DNA of 64,000 bases from Psychroflexus halocasei. Lineage in GTDB: Bacteria; Bacteroidota; Bacteroidia; Flavobacteriales; Flavobacteriaceae. Below the pieces are notes generated by a model, which saw only the letters and a list, made by a program, of their open reading frames with translations, had not been told where the DNA came from and searched no databases. A program made the translations under genes and the position numbers. Location of the stretch: NCBI RefSeq assembly GCF_900107595.1, contig NZ_FNQF01000006.1, positions 1 through 64,000 of the forward strand, in the 5' to 3' direction. Positions 51,983 through 60,821 of the stretch are shown here, piece by piece. Positions within the stretch are counted from its first letter, which is position 1. The number at the start of each line of letters is the position of its first letter.

Positions 51983-52987
51983 TTAACTCGTCGCTTTTAG
52001 AGTTAATGAGGTTGACAATTTAATGGTTCTGTATTTGTGTTTTTGGTTTTTGTCTTCAATTCGCTCAATCAAAATTTCAGTGGCTGTTTTGCCGATTTCC
52101 TCAGGGTTTTGATCAATATAAGATAATTGTGGATAGGTTAAATAAGAGGTTTCTTTATCACCAAAACCAATAACAGCAATATCTTTTGGCACTTTAAAAC
52201 CGAGATCTTTAGCAGCGTTGATCATCATGATGCCAGATGTATTATCAGCAGAGACGATTGCATCAATCTTCTGGGACAACAAAAATTTAATCATCGACTG
52301 ATGTGGATTTTCAATCGAGGTAAGTTTGAGAATTTTGTTTTCATCAAAACTGATATCGCTTTCTTTTAAAGCTTTTTGGTAGCCTGATAAGCGCAATTGA
52401 CCAATTTCTAAATTTGTGATATTACTGACAAAAGCAATATTTTTTCGACCGTTTTCAATCAATTGTTTTGTGGCTTCATACATCGAATGCTGATCGTCAA
52501 TGATAATTTTATCACAGTCGAGTTTTTCTGTCACTCTATCAAATAACACAATAGGTTGATCTGCTCTTTTTAAGGTTTTGATGTGGTTGACATGTTCTTT
52601 AGCCAAGGTTTCTGCAGACAAAGACATGATGAATCCGTCCACACGACCGTTGGTTAAAACTTCTAAACTGCTGACTTCATTGGCATATTTTTCATGACTG
52701 ATGCAAACAATGGTGTCGTAAGATTGTTGTCTTGCTGCTTTTTCGATACCAAAAAGAACTTTTGCAAAAAAGTGATTGAGAATATTTGGGATAATCACAC
52801 CGATGGTTTTCGTCTGATTGTTTTTTAAACCCAACGCCATTTGGTTTGGCTTATAATTATATAATTCTGCAGCTTCTTTGACTCTCTTTTTGGTTTTAGC
52901 GCCAATATCATTGCTGTCGCTTAAAGCTTTTGAAACTGTAGAAATAGAGACATTAAGTAATTTGGCAAGCTCTTTTAAGGTTGTCAT
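51983..52987 (-). CDS. LacI family transcriptional regulator
   Basis: A 334-residue repressor/activator. Residues 1-50 form the HTH and hinge: Leu-Ala-Lys-Leu-Leu-Asn-Val-Ser-Ile-Ser-Thr-Val-Ser-Lys-Ala-Leu (about 6-21), Lys-Pro-Asn-Gln-Met-Ala. The periplasmic-binding-like sugar domain follows (about 60-330), with Ile-Gly-Val-Ile-Ile-Pro. It is a stand-alone gene, so the target pathway is not evident. The AAACGTTT-type half-sites at 51419 could be binding sites, but this has not been tested. Confidence 0.93.
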   Translation of the reverse strand: MTTLKELAKLLNVSISTVSKALSDSNDIGAKTKKRVKEAAELYNYKPNQMALGLKNNQTKTIGVIIPNILNHFFAKVLFGIEKAARQQSYDTIVCISHEKYANEVSSLEVLTNGRVDGFIMSLSAETLAKEHVNHIKTLKRADQPIVLFDRVTEKLDCDKIIIDDQHSMYEATKQLIENGRKNIAFVSNITNLEIGQLRLSGYQKALKESDISFDENKILKLTSIENPHQSMIKFLLSQKIDAIVSADNTSGIMMINAAKDLGFKVPKDIAVIGFGDKETSYLTYPQLSYIDQNPEEIGKTATEILIERIEDKNQKHKYRTIKLSTSLTLKATS

Positions 52988-53028
52988 AAATACAATTAAT
53001 TAACTTCTGTAAGATAGCATAAAAAGAA

Positions 53029-53065
53029 AAAAGTCACTTCATGTTGATGCATAAAAGTGACTTTT
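53029..53065 (-). terminator. Terminator downstream of trpS
   Basis: Stem AAAAGTCACT (53029-53038) with AGTGACTTTT (53056-53065) and a 17-nt loop. It separates trpS (ending at 53106) from the lacI-type gene start at 52987. Confidence 0.75.
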
Positions 53066-53105
53066 AAACTTAGATTTATAAAACTTATATCAAATATTTT
53101 ATGAT

Positions 53106-54074
53106 TTAATAACCGATCTTCTGGCGGACGCGTTGTAAAACTTCCGAACCAGTTTCTTGCGCTTTATCAGCGCCGATTTGTAGAAGCCTGTCTATTTCTG
53201 GCTTATCATTGATGTAACGTTCAAATAAAGCGCGTTCAACTTCATAAGTTGTTGTAATTAACTCAAACAATTCTTGCTTGGCATGGCCGTAACCAAAGTT
53301 CCCAGCGAGGTATTTTTGTTTTAAAGTTTCTGTTTGAGCTTCTGTCGCGATGAGTTTATAAATATTAAAAACATTGCAAGTTTCAGGGTTCTTTGGCTCT
53401 TCAAGTGGCGTGCTATCCGTTTCGATACTCATCACTTGTTTGCGTAATTTTTTATCACTTTGAAAAATATCGATGTAATTCCCTTTAGATTTACTCATTT
53501 TTGCACCATCAGTTCCAGGCACGTATTTGACGTTTTCAGTAATTCCGGCTTCAGGTAAAACAAAAGTTTCTCCATAATGTGCGTGAAAGCGTTCAGCCAC
53601 ATCTCTTGCCATTTCTATATGCTGTAATTGATCTTTCCCAACAGGAATTATTTTGGCATCGTAGAGCAAAATATCTGCAGCCATCAACATTGGGTAAGTA
53701 AATAATCCAGCGTTAACATCTTTAAGTCTATCCGCTTTATCTTTAAAAGAATGCGCTAAAGTTAAGCGCTGATAAGGAAACATGCAGTTGAGGTACCAAG
53801 TTAATTCTGTCACTTGAGGGACATCGCTTTGTCTGTAAAAGGTTGATTTATCAACATCTAAACCGAAAGCGAGCCAAGTTGCTGCAGTTGCATAAGTATT
53901 GTTTCTTAATGTTTCTGCATCTTTAATTAGTGTTAGGGTGTGAAGATTTGCAATAAACAAAAATGAATCTTCCTTTGATTTGTTTGCCATTTCGATAGCA
54001 GGTATAATCGCACCTAATAAATTACCTAAGTGAGGCGTGCCTGTACTTTGGACACCTGTAAGAATTCTTGACAT
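53106..54074 (-). CDS. trpS: Tryptophan--tRNA ligase
   Basis: A 322-residue class I synthetase. The HIGH motif is Thr-Gly-Thr-Pro-His-Leu-Gly-Asn-Leu-Leu-Gly-Ala (about 11-22; His15-Leu-Gly-Asn), and the KMSKS loop Lys-Met-Ser-Lys-Ser-Lys-Gly-Asn is at about 190-197. Gly-Lys-Asp-Gln-Leu-Gln-His (about 146-152) is typical of TrpRS. It is monocistronic, divergent from the second plsC gene. Confidence 0.97.
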   Translation of the reverse strand: MSRILTGVQSTGTPHLGNLLGAIIPAIEMANKSKEDSFLFIANLHTLTLIKDAETLRNNTYATAATWLAFGLDVDKSTFYRQSDVPQVTELTWYLNCMFPYQRLTLAHSFKDKADRLKDVNAGLFTYPMLMAADILLYDAKIIPVGKDQLQHIEMARDVAERFHAHYGETFVLPEAGITENVKYVPGTDGAKMSKSKGNYIDIFQSDKKLRKQVMSIETDSTPLEEPKNPETCNVFNIYKLIATEAQTETLKQKYLAGNFGYGHAKQELFELITTTYEVERALFERYINDKPEIDRLLQIGADKAQETGSEVLQRVRQKIGY

Positions 54075-54136
54075 TTGTATGAATTTTTATATACAGCAAA
54101 GGTAAAATTTTTCGCATTCTAATTCATATAGTTTAC

Positions 54137-54144
54137 TAAATTTG
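54137..54144 (+). promoter_or_regulatory. Candidate -7 element for the second plsC gene
   Basis: TAAATTTG at 54137-54144 matches TAnnTTTG but ends only 6 bp before the ATG at 54151, which would give an almost leaderless mRNA or point to another promoter. Confidence 0.3.
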
Positions 54145-54150
54145 GCATCT

Positions 54151-54888
54151 ATGAAATGGATCAAAATTCCTTTTGTTATTTTATGGCGTTTGTGGTTTTA
54201 TATTTTGGTGATTGTCCCCATCATCATTATGATGCCTGCTTTACTTGTTACGACAGCCAGAGAAAAATATTATAAATATGTTTACGCTATTGCGCGCTTG
54301 TGGGCAAAAATTGTGCTATTTGGTATGGGATTTATACCAAAAGTGACGCATAAAACGCAATTAGAAAAAGGCAAAAGTTATATGCTAACGGCTAATCATA
54401 CCAGTATGATAGATATTATGATGATGTTTTACCTTTCAAAATATCCTTTTGTTTTTGTTGGAAAAAAAGAATTAGCACGTTTTCCAGTTTTCGGATTCTT
54501 CTATAAACGCAGCTGTATTTTGGTGGATAGAAAAAACGCAAAAAGCAGACATCAAGCTTTTAAAGAGGCTGAACGAAGACTAAGTCAAGGCACAAGTATT
54601 TGTATTTTTCCTGAAGGTGGCGTTCCTGATGATGTTTCAATTAAGCTAGATCGTTTTAAAAAAGGCGCTTTCCGATTAGCGCTTGAACATCAAATTCCGA
54701 TTGTCCCGATTAGTTTTTTAGATAATAAAACAAAATTTCGTTATCAATTTTTAACAGGTCGCCCAGGAAAGTTAAGAGCTGTAGTTCATCCTTTGGTAGA
54801 GACAGAAGGAATGCCGTTAGACACAGCCTCAAAAAAAACTCTCGAAGACAAAACGCGTGCTGCCATCGAGAGTTCATTAATTTGGTAA
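54151..54888 (+). CDS. 1-acyl-sn-glycerol-3-phosphate acyltransferase family protein, second copy
   Basis: A 245-residue PlsC-type acyltransferase. I chose the ATG at 54151, three codons inside the TTG-started frame. A TM helix lies at about 6-30. Motif I is Asn-His-Thr-Ser-Met-Ile-Asp-Ile (about 80-87), motif III Phe-Pro-Glu-Gly-Gly-Val-Pro-Asp-Asp (about 154-162). Compared with the copy at 16869 (Phe-Pro-Glu-Gly-Thr-Arg), the motif III Thr-Arg is changed to Gly-Val, which hints at another acyl acceptor. Convergent with yebC. Confidence 0.87.
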   Translation: MKWIKIPFVILWRLWFYILVIVPIIIMMPALLVTTAREKYYKYVYAIARLWAKIVLFGMGFIPKVTHKTQLEKGKSYMLTANHTSMIDIMMMFYLSKYPFVFVGKKELARFPVFGFFYKRSCILVDRKNAKSRHQAFKEAERRLSQGTSICIFPEGGVPDDVSIKLDRFKKGAFRLALEHQIPIVPISFLDNKTKFRYQFLTGRPGKLRAVVHPLVETEGMPLDTASKKTLEDKTRAAIESSLIW

Positions 54889-54909
54889 AAGCATTTTTAT
54901 TTAAAAAAA

Positions 54910-55671
54910 TTAATCTTCTTCTTCTAGTTTTTCAATCAATTCATCGGTGATTTCAAGTGTATGATAAACGTTTTGAACATCGTCATCATCTTCAAATTTC
55001 TCGATGAGGTTCATGATTTGGATGGCATCATCAACAGCTAATTCTGTTGTGTTTAAAGGAATGCGTTCCAATTCAGCTTTTTTAGGTTCGATGTTGAGTT
55101 CTTCAAGTTTTTGTGACATTTTTCCAAAATCTGTAAATTCAGAGTAAACCATCAGGAATTCATCTTCATTTTCAAATGCTGTTGCGCCACCATCGATGAG
55201 TTCGAGCTCTAACTCTTCAAGATCATGTTCTAAATTTTCTTTCTCTATGGTAAAAACACCTTGGCGTTCAAAAAGAAATTCTAAAGAACCATTTGTTCCT
55301 AAATTCCCTCCGTTTTTAGAAAAAATAGATCTAACGGAAGCTACAGTTCTGTTGGTATTATCAGTTGTACATTCCACAAAAATAGCGATGCCATGAGGGC
55401 CATAACCTTCAAAAGAAACGATTTCGTAATGATCAGCATCAGCGCCAGAAGCTTTTTTGACGGCGCGCTGAATAGTGTCTTTAGGCATATTAACGCCCTT
55501 GGCATTAGCGATCGCGTTACGTAAAGTTGGGTTTGTATCTGGATCTGGTCCACCAAAATCTTTAACTGCAACGGATATTTCTTTAATCGCACGTGTAAAT
55601 TCTTTAGCTCTTTTTTTGTCTTGGGCGCCTTTTCTGTGTTTGATATTCGCCCACTTACTATGTCCAGCCAT
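54910..55671 (-). CDS. yebC: YebC/PmpR family DNA-binding transcriptional regulator / TACO1-like
   Basis: A 253-residue protein. It starts with the family hallmark Met-Ala-Gly-His-Ser-Lys-Trp-Ala-Asn-Ile-Lys-His-Arg-Lys (residues 1-14), then Asp-Lys-Lys-Arg-Ala-Lys, and Pro-Lys-Asp-Thr-Ile-Gln-Arg-Ala (about 74-81). YebC-like proteins regulate transcription in some species and relieve ribosome stalling at polyproline as TACO1-like factors in others. It ends in an acidic tail (Glu-Glu-Glu-Asp). Confidence 0.94.
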   Translation of the reverse strand: MAGHSKWANIKHRKGAQDKKRAKEFTRAIKEISVAVKDFGGPDPDTNPTLRNAIANAKGVNMPKDTIQRAVKKASGADADHYEIVSFEGYGPHGIAIFVECTTDNTNRTVASVRSIFSKNGGNLGTNGSLEFLFERQGVFTIEKENLEHDLEELELELIDGGATAFENEDEFLMVYSEFTDFGKMSQKLEELNIEPKKAELERIPLNTTELAVDDAIQIMNLIEKFEDDDDVQNVYHTLEITDELIEKLEEED

Positions 55672-55714
55672 GATAATTTTTATTAGAAATTAAACTTTTT
55701 AATGACTTTTTAAT

Positions 55715-56758
55715 TTATATATCATCATAATCAATCGTGATTTTACCAGTTTTTGGTAAAGATTGACAAGTTAAGACTAATCCTTCATCTAAATCTTCAT
55801 CCGTAAGAATTTGATTTTTAACCATTTCAACTTCACCTTCTGTTATTTTAGCAACACAACTACTGCAAATACCGCCTTTGCATGAATAAGGTGCATCAAT
55901 ATCTTGATCTAAAACGGCATTTAGCACACGCTCATCTTTTTGCATTGTAAATTCAAACTCTTCATCATCAAGTATAACTTTTATTTGTGTTGCGCCATCG
56001 TGTGCTTCAGTTGGTTTGGCATCTTCAGATGAAAAGAAAAGCTCGAAGTTTATTTTTTCTTCGGCGATATCATTTTCTAATAAAACATTTTTGACTTGAT
56101 CAATCATTTCTTCAGGACCGCATAAAAAGTAGTTACTAAAGTCAATTGACTTGTATTTGTTTTTCACCACATAATTGATGGTTGGTTTTTCAATACGGCC
56201 AAAAGTTGCATTGTCTTCTTTAGTTTCGCTGTACACAAACTCAATGAAAAAACGTTCATTATACTTTTTTTGAAGTTCTAAAAGTTCATTGATGTAAATA
56301 GTACTTTCTGGTGATTTATTACCATATACCAAAACAAATTTAGTGTCATCATTGTCTTTTAAGCTATGTTTTATCATCGACATAATTGGCGTGATGCCGC
56401 TGCCTGCTGCAAAAGCAATGAAGTTTTTACTTTCTGAATTATCGGGTAATTTAAAGAAGCCTTCTGGCGGGTGCACATCTAAAGTGTCACCAGCTTTAAG
56501 TTCTGAATTAACGTAATTTGAAAAAACACCATTTTCAATGGCTTTCACCACTACTGATTTATTTTCAGTATTATGAGAGCTAATGGAGTAGGAGCGGCGC
56601 TCTGTGTTGCCGTTTAATGTTTTTTCAAATGTTAAATACTGACCTGCTTTATGTTTAAATTCTTCTTTTAGATTTTCAGGAATATCAAGCGTTAGTTCAA
56701 CAGCTTTTGGTGTTTGTCTTTTTATTCCTTTAACTTTGATTGTATGAAAGTTTGACAT
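55715..56758 (-). CDS. PaaE-like ferredoxin--NADP reductase with C-terminal 2Fe-2S domain
   Basis: A 347-residue flavoprotein. It has an FAD-binding domain with Arg-Ser-Tyr-Ser-Ile-Ser (about 52-57), an NAD(P)-binding domain with Ala-Gly-Ser-Gly-Ile-Thr-Pro (about 118-124), and a plant-type 2Fe-2S domain whose four Cys are 293, 298, 301 and 331 (CX4CX2CX29C). This order matches PaaE, the reductase of phenylacetyl-CoA epoxidase, but no paaABCD lies here. It may serve other oxygenases or desaturases. Confidence 0.92.
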   Translation of the reverse strand: MSNFHTIKVKGIKRQTPKAVELTLDIPENLKEEFKHKAGQYLTFEKTLNGNTERRSYSISSHNTENKSVVVKAIENGVFSNYVNSELKAGDTLDVHPPEGFFKLPDNSESKNFIAFAAGSGITPIMSMIKHSLKDNDDTKFVLVYGNKSPESTIYINELLELQKKYNERFFIEFVYSETKEDNATFGRIEKPTINYVVKNKYKSIDFSNYFLCGPEEMIDQVKNVLLENDIAEEKINFELFFSSEDAKPTEAHDGATQIKVILDDEEFEFTMQKDERVLNAVLDQDIDAPYSCKGGICSSCVAKITEGEVEMVKNQILTDEDLDEGLVLTCQSLPKTGKITIDYDDI

Positions 56759-56821
56759 TTATTAACGATTTTGAACAAAAATACAATCTTCGCTTTAATA
56801 AAGACTTAATTTAATAAATGA

Positions 56822-57499
56822 TTAATGATCGCTTAATATTTGGTCATTTTTAATGGCAAAAACAGATTGATAATCCTTTGCTTCAATCTTATTTGATACA
56901 TTATTAGTTGCAAAAGTAGGTAAGCTGAAACCTGTTTTGGTTTCACAGAAGCAAGGCAAATTTTCTTGATTAATTTCGATGAAATTATCAGCCGAAAAAA
57001 TAACTGTTTCGTCAGATTTATCATGGCGATAGGTGACTTTAAAATCTTTAAAATTCAATTCACTTAAACACTCTATACCAATATGTTTAAAATCTTCTAA
57101 GAACGCATTTTCTTCAGATGAGATGTAAAAGAAATGCGCCTTTTCAAATTTGCTTTTAAACTCTTTGAGATTTTCAAGCGCTTCGTTGATGTGAAATCTT
57201 AATCCACCAAGAAATATAATTTGTTTGGGTTTATAATTTTTAATACAAGCTTCTAATTGAATTATTATTTTGAGTTTACCAAAATCAGCTAAGCGTTTAT
57301 CTTCAGAAATTGAAGATTGATAAAATTCGAAGTTAGGAATTATCAAAGCTTTTTGTTTTTCGTCATAAATTGAGCCTGTATGATGTAGCTCTATGTCGGC
57401 ATTCTTAAATTTGTAATTCAAAATATATGTTTTATAAGATGAAAACCTAAGATAAGACTTCCTAGTTGAGATATTGTTGAAGTGATCCCTAAATTTCAT
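56822..57499 (-). CDS. PdeM-like calcineurin-fold protein with lost metal motifs
   Basis: A 225-residue protein that looks like the PdeM (DNA ligase-associated phosphoesterase) family in its layout: a strand and turn before Ala-Leu-Ile-Ile-Pro (about 50-54, where PdeM has Asp-x-His-x-Gly), Ile-Ile-Phe-Leu-Gly-Gly-Leu-Arg-Phe-His (about 96-105, where GD-x-H is expected), and the C-terminal Leu-Pro-Cys-Phe with Phe-Ser-Leu-Pro-Thr-Phe (PdeM: Pro-Cys-Phe and Leu-Pro-Ala-Phe-Gly). The GNHD and GHxHP motifs are also missing. It is likely a non-catalytic paralogue. No lhr or ligase gene is adjacent. Confidence 0.6.
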   Translation of the reverse strand: MKFRDHFNNISTRKSYLRFSSYKTYILNYKFKNADIELHHTGSIYDEKQKALIIPNFEFYQSSISEDKRLADFGKLKIIIQLEACIKNYKPKQIIFLGGLRFHINEALENLKEFKSKFEKAHFFYISSEENAFLEDFKHIGIECLSELNFKDFKVTYRHDKSDETVIFSADNFIEINQENLPCFCETKTGFSLPTFATNNVSNKIEAKDYQSVFAIKNDQILSDH

Positions 57500-57559
57500 T
57501 TAAACTCTGTTTATATCTTTATAAATCTTTTATTTTTACATTCTTAACACAGATATCTA

Positions 57560-58963
57560 ATGCAGAAAATAACAGCATCTTACACCGACTTTTACCAGCT
57601 CACAATGGCACAAGTCTATTTTTTAAATCAAAACCATGAAGATCAATCTGTTTTTGATTATTTTTTTAGAAAACTCCCTTTCCATAGTGGTTATGCTATC
57701 TTTTCTGGCCTTGAAGTTTTGATCGATATTTTAGAAGATTTTAAATTTACACCTGAAGAACTTCAGTTTTTAGAAAAACAAGGTTTCCATAAAGATTTCA
57801 TCAATTATTTATCTGATTTTCAGTTTAATGGTGAAATAAAAAGTGTTCAGGAAGGTGATCTCATTTTCCCAACACGACCAGTTTTACAAGTGAAAGCAAC
57901 AATTATTGAAGCACAAATAATAGAAACACTTGTGCTTAATATTTTAAATTTTCAAACTTTAATAGCAACAAAAGCAAGTCGTATCAGGTTAGCAGCTCCG
58001 CATGATACTTTAATCGATTTCGGAATGAGACGTGCACAAGCTACTGGTGCTTATTATGCCAGTCGAGCTGCCTACATTGGTGGCTTTGATGCAACGAGTA
58101 ATGTGAAAGCTGCAACAGATTTTGGCATTCCCGTCTCAGGAACAATGGCGCATGCTTTTATACAATCTTATGAAAATGAGCTTGATGCTTTCCGTGATTT
58201 TGCTGAGGTGCATCCTGATAATTGTGTGTTACTGATAGATACTTATGATACTTTGAGAAGTGGTTTGCCTAATGCTATAAAAATCGCTAAAGAATTAGAA
58301 GCAAAGGGACACAAGTTAAAAGCCATTCGTTTAGATAGCGGAGATTTATCTTATCTCTCTAAAAGATGTCGCAAAATGCTAGATCAAGAAGGATTGAGCT
58401 ATGTGAAAATCGCAGCTTCAAATCAGTTGGATGAACATGTGATTAAGAGTTTAAAAGATCAAAATGCTTCAATTGATGTCTATGGCGTCGGTACCAATTT
58501 AGTGATCGGAAATCCAGATGCAGCGCTTGATGGCGTTTATAAATTAGCTTTTGCTGATGGAAAACCACGCATCAAGTTATCCGAAAATGTTGCAAAATCA
58601 ACTTTACCAAGTGAAAAACAAGTTTACCGCATTCGAAATCAGAAAAATGAAATGCTAGGTGCCGATATTATCACACAAGTTGATGAAACAAATATCGAAA
58701 AAATGCATCACCCGTTTGATTTGACAAAATCTACGACTTATCATAGCCACATTCTTGAACCGCTTTTAAAAACTGTGATGAAGGACGGAAAACGTTATGA
58801 AAAGAAAAAATCTTTAGCTAAAATTAAGGCTTACGCAGCCGAGCGTTTAAATGAACTTCCTGAAGAATATAAACGATTTTCAAATCCGCATATTTATAAA
58901 ATTGGTGTTTCAACTGAACTTTTAGAAACCAGAGAAAAATTAAGAGAAACTTTAAAGAAATAA
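57560..58963 (+). CDS. pncB: Nicotinate phosphoribosyltransferase
   Basis: A 467-residue enzyme of NAD salvage: nicotinate + PRPP + ATP to nicotinate mononucleotide. Met-Gln-Lys-Ile-Thr-Ala-Ser-Tyr-Thr-Asp-Phe-Tyr-Gln-Leu-Thr-Met-Ala-Gln (start) is the typical N-terminus, and Asp-Phe-Gly-Met-Arg-Arg-Ala (about 155-161), Gly-Thr-Met-Ala-His (about 193-197) and Leu-Asp-Ser-Gly-Asp-Leu (about 257-262) are PRPP/substrate motifs. It is directly followed by pncA without a gap. Confidence 0.95.
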   Translation: MQKITASYTDFYQLTMAQVYFLNQNHEDQSVFDYFFRKLPFHSGYAIFSGLEVLIDILEDFKFTPEELQFLEKQGFHKDFINYLSDFQFNGEIKSVQEGDLIFPTRPVLQVKATIIEAQIIETLVLNILNFQTLIATKASRIRLAAPHDTLIDFGMRRAQATGAYYASRAAYIGGFDATSNVKAATDFGIPVSGTMAHAFIQSYENELDAFRDFAEVHPDNCVLLIDTYDTLRSGLPNAIKIAKELEAKGHKLKAIRLDSGDLSYLSKRCRKMLDQEGLSYVKIAASNQLDEHVIKSLKDQNASIDVYGVGTNLVIGNPDAALDGVYKLAFADGKPRIKLSENVAKSTLPSEKQVYRIRNQKNEMLGADIITQVDETNIEKMHHPFDLTKSTTYHSHILEPLLKTVMKDGKRYEKKKSLAKIKAYAAERLNELPEEYKRFSNPHIYKIGVSTELLETREKLRETLKK

Positions 58964-59557
58964 ATGATGAAAACACTTGTATTGGTCGATGTTCAAAATG
59001 ATTTTATGCCAGGCGGTTCGCTTGAAGTGAAAGAAGGAGATCAAATTGTCAGCGAAATCAATAAAATTATTCAAAACTATGATTTAGTTGTCGCTACTGT
59101 TGATTGGCATCCTGAAAACCATATGAGTTTTGCTTCTAATCATGTTGATAAAAATCCTTTTGATAGCATTGATTTTAAAGGAAGCAAGCAAACTTTATGG
59201 CCAAATCACTGTGTTCAAAATACTGAAGGTGCTGCTTTTCATCCTGATTTAAAACAAAGCTATATAGAAACAATTTTCAGAAAAGGAACAAATCCTGAAC
59301 TTGATAGTTACAGCGGTTTTTATGATAATATGCATGAAAAATCAACAGGTTTGGCAGGTTATCTCAAAGAGAAAGGCGTGAGCGAATTCGATGTTTGTGG
59401 TTTGGCAGGAGATATTTGCGTTTATTTTACCATTAAAGATGCTTTAGATGAAGGCTTTAAAGTGAATGTGATTGAACAAGCTACAAAAGCTTTAGAACCT
59501 GTGACTTTTGAGAAACAGAAAGCTGAGCTTAAAGAGAAAGGTGTTTCTTATTTTTAA
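58964..59557 (+). CDS. pncA: Nicotinamidase
   Basis: A 197-residue isochorismatase-fold hydrolase that turns nicotinamide into nicotinate and ammonia. The triad is Asp8 (Val-Asp-Val-Gln-Asn-Asp-Phe-Met-Pro-Gly-Gly, about 8-18), Lys about 109 (Phe-Arg-Lys-Gly) and Cys about 150 (Ala-Gly-Asp-Ile-Cys-Val). Metal ligands include Asp48 and His50 (Thr-Val-Asp-Trp-His-Pro). Its start follows the pncB stop immediately, so the pair channels nicotinamide into NAD. Confidence 0.95.
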   Translation: MMKTLVLVDVQNDFMPGGSLEVKEGDQIVSEINKIIQNYDLVVATVDWHPENHMSFASNHVDKNPFDSIDFKGSKQTLWPNHCVQNTEGAAFHPDLKQSYIETIFRKGTNPELDSYSGFYDNMHEKSTGLAGYLKEKGVSEFDVCGLAGDICVYFTIKDALDEGFKVNVIEQATKALEPVTFEKQKAELKEKGVSYF

Positions 59558-59638
59558 TATTCTGTTAAACGAAACAGAATTAAAGCAAAATATGAATTGA
59601 GATATTTTTGATTTCTTAATTTGATGAAAATTAAGAAC

Positions 59639-60784
59639 ATGAAATTTAATACGAAAACAATTCATGGTGGTCAAGAAGATATTGATCCTGCTTATGGTTC
59701 AGTAATGCCACCGATTTATCAAACCTCAACATATAAACAAAGATCTCCTGGTGAGCATCAGGGTTATGAATATTCACGAAGCGCCAACCCAACGCGGACA
59801 GCTTTAGAAAAAGCCATTGCTTCTCTTGAAAATGGAAAACATGGTCTGGCTTTTGGCTCAGGTTTAGCAGCGATCGATGCCGTGATGAAGCTATTAAAAC
59901 CAGGTGATGAGGTTATATCTACCAACGATTTATACGGCGGAACTTACCGTCTTTTTAATAGCATTTTTAAAAATTTTGGTATCAAGTTTCACTTTATTGG
60001 TATGTCAAATCCCGATGAGATTGAAAGTTATATCAACACAAATACAAAAATGATTTGGACAGAAACACCGACTAATCCGATGATGAATATTATCGATATT
60101 GAAAGTGTTGCTCAAATTTCAAAAAAGCATAATCTCAAGCTCGTTGTCGATAATACTTTTGCTACAGCTTATTTACAACAACCTCTTGATTTGGGTGCAG
60201 ATATCGTGATGCATAGCGCTACAAAATACCTTGGCGGTCACAGTGATGTTGTGATGGGAACTTTGGCTGTAAAAGATGATGAACTTGCCGAAAAGCTTTA
60301 CTTTATACAAAACTCAAGTGGCGGAATTGCAGGACCAATGGATAGTTTTTTGGTGTTGAGAGGTTTAAAAACACTTCACGTCAGAATGCAACGTCATTGC
60401 GAAAATGGTCGCGCTGTGGCAGAATATTTAGCTCAGCATCCAAAAGTTGACAAAGTTTATTGGCCAGGTTTTGAAACTCACCCAAACTATGATATTGCTA
60501 AAAAACAAATGAAAGATTTTGGTGGCATGGTTTCATTTACCACAAAAGGAAATAAACAAAGTGATGCAGTTCAGTTTGTAGAGAATTTAAAAGTCTTCAC
60601 TTTAGCTGAATCTCTTGGAGGCGTTGAGTCTTTAGCTGGTCATCCCGCAAGTATGACGCATGCGTCCATACCAAAAGAAGAGCGTGAAAAAACGGGTGTT
60701 GTCGATTCCTTAATCAGATTAAGCGTTGGCATTGAAGATGAGGAAGACTTGATCGCGGATTTAAAGCAAGCTCTTGAAGCATAA
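59639..60784 (+). CDS. Trans-sulfuration PLP enzyme (cystathionine gamma-synthase/lyase type)
   Basis: A 381-residue PLP enzyme of the Cys/Met metabolism family. I use the ATG at 59639 (Met-Lys-Phe-Asn-Thr-Lys-Thr-Ile-His-Gly-Gly) rather than upstream starts. Tyr-Glu-Tyr-Ser-Arg-Ser-Ala-Asn-Pro-Thr-Arg (about 45-55), Ser-Ala-Thr-Lys-Tyr-Leu-Gly-Gly-His (PLP Lys near 200) and Ser-Leu-Gly-Gly-Val-Glu-Ser (about 330) are typical. Whether it is MetB (cystathionine gamma-synthase) or a cystathionine lyase cannot be decided. It ends in a clear terminator. Confidence 0.92.
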   Translation: MKFNTKTIHGGQEDIDPAYGSVMPPIYQTSTYKQRSPGEHQGYEYSRSANPTRTALEKAIASLENGKHGLAFGSGLAAIDAVMKLLKPGDEVISTNDLYGGTYRLFNSIFKNFGIKFHFIGMSNPDEIESYINTNTKMIWTETPTNPMMNIIDIESVAQISKKHNLKLVVDNTFATAYLQQPLDLGADIVMHSATKYLGGHSDVVMGTLAVKDDELAEKLYFIQNSSGGIAGPMDSFLVLRGLKTLHVRMQRHCENGRAVAEYLAQHPKVDKVYWPGFETHPNYDIAKKQMKDFGGMVSFTTKGNKQSDAVQFVENLKVFTLAESLGGVESLAGHPASMTHASIPKEEREKTGVVDSLIRLSVGIEDEEDLIADLKQALEA

Positions 60785-60788
60785 AAAG

Positions 60789-60821
60789 TCAATCGCCATA
60801 TTTCAGGCGATTGAGGTTTTT
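60789..60821 (+). terminator. Terminator between the PLP enzyme and CBS genes
   Basis: A 9-bp perfect stem, TCAATCGCC (60789-60797) with GGCGATTGA (60806-60814), followed by GGTTTTTT. The T run favours termination of the plus-strand PLP enzyme gene. Confidence 0.8.
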
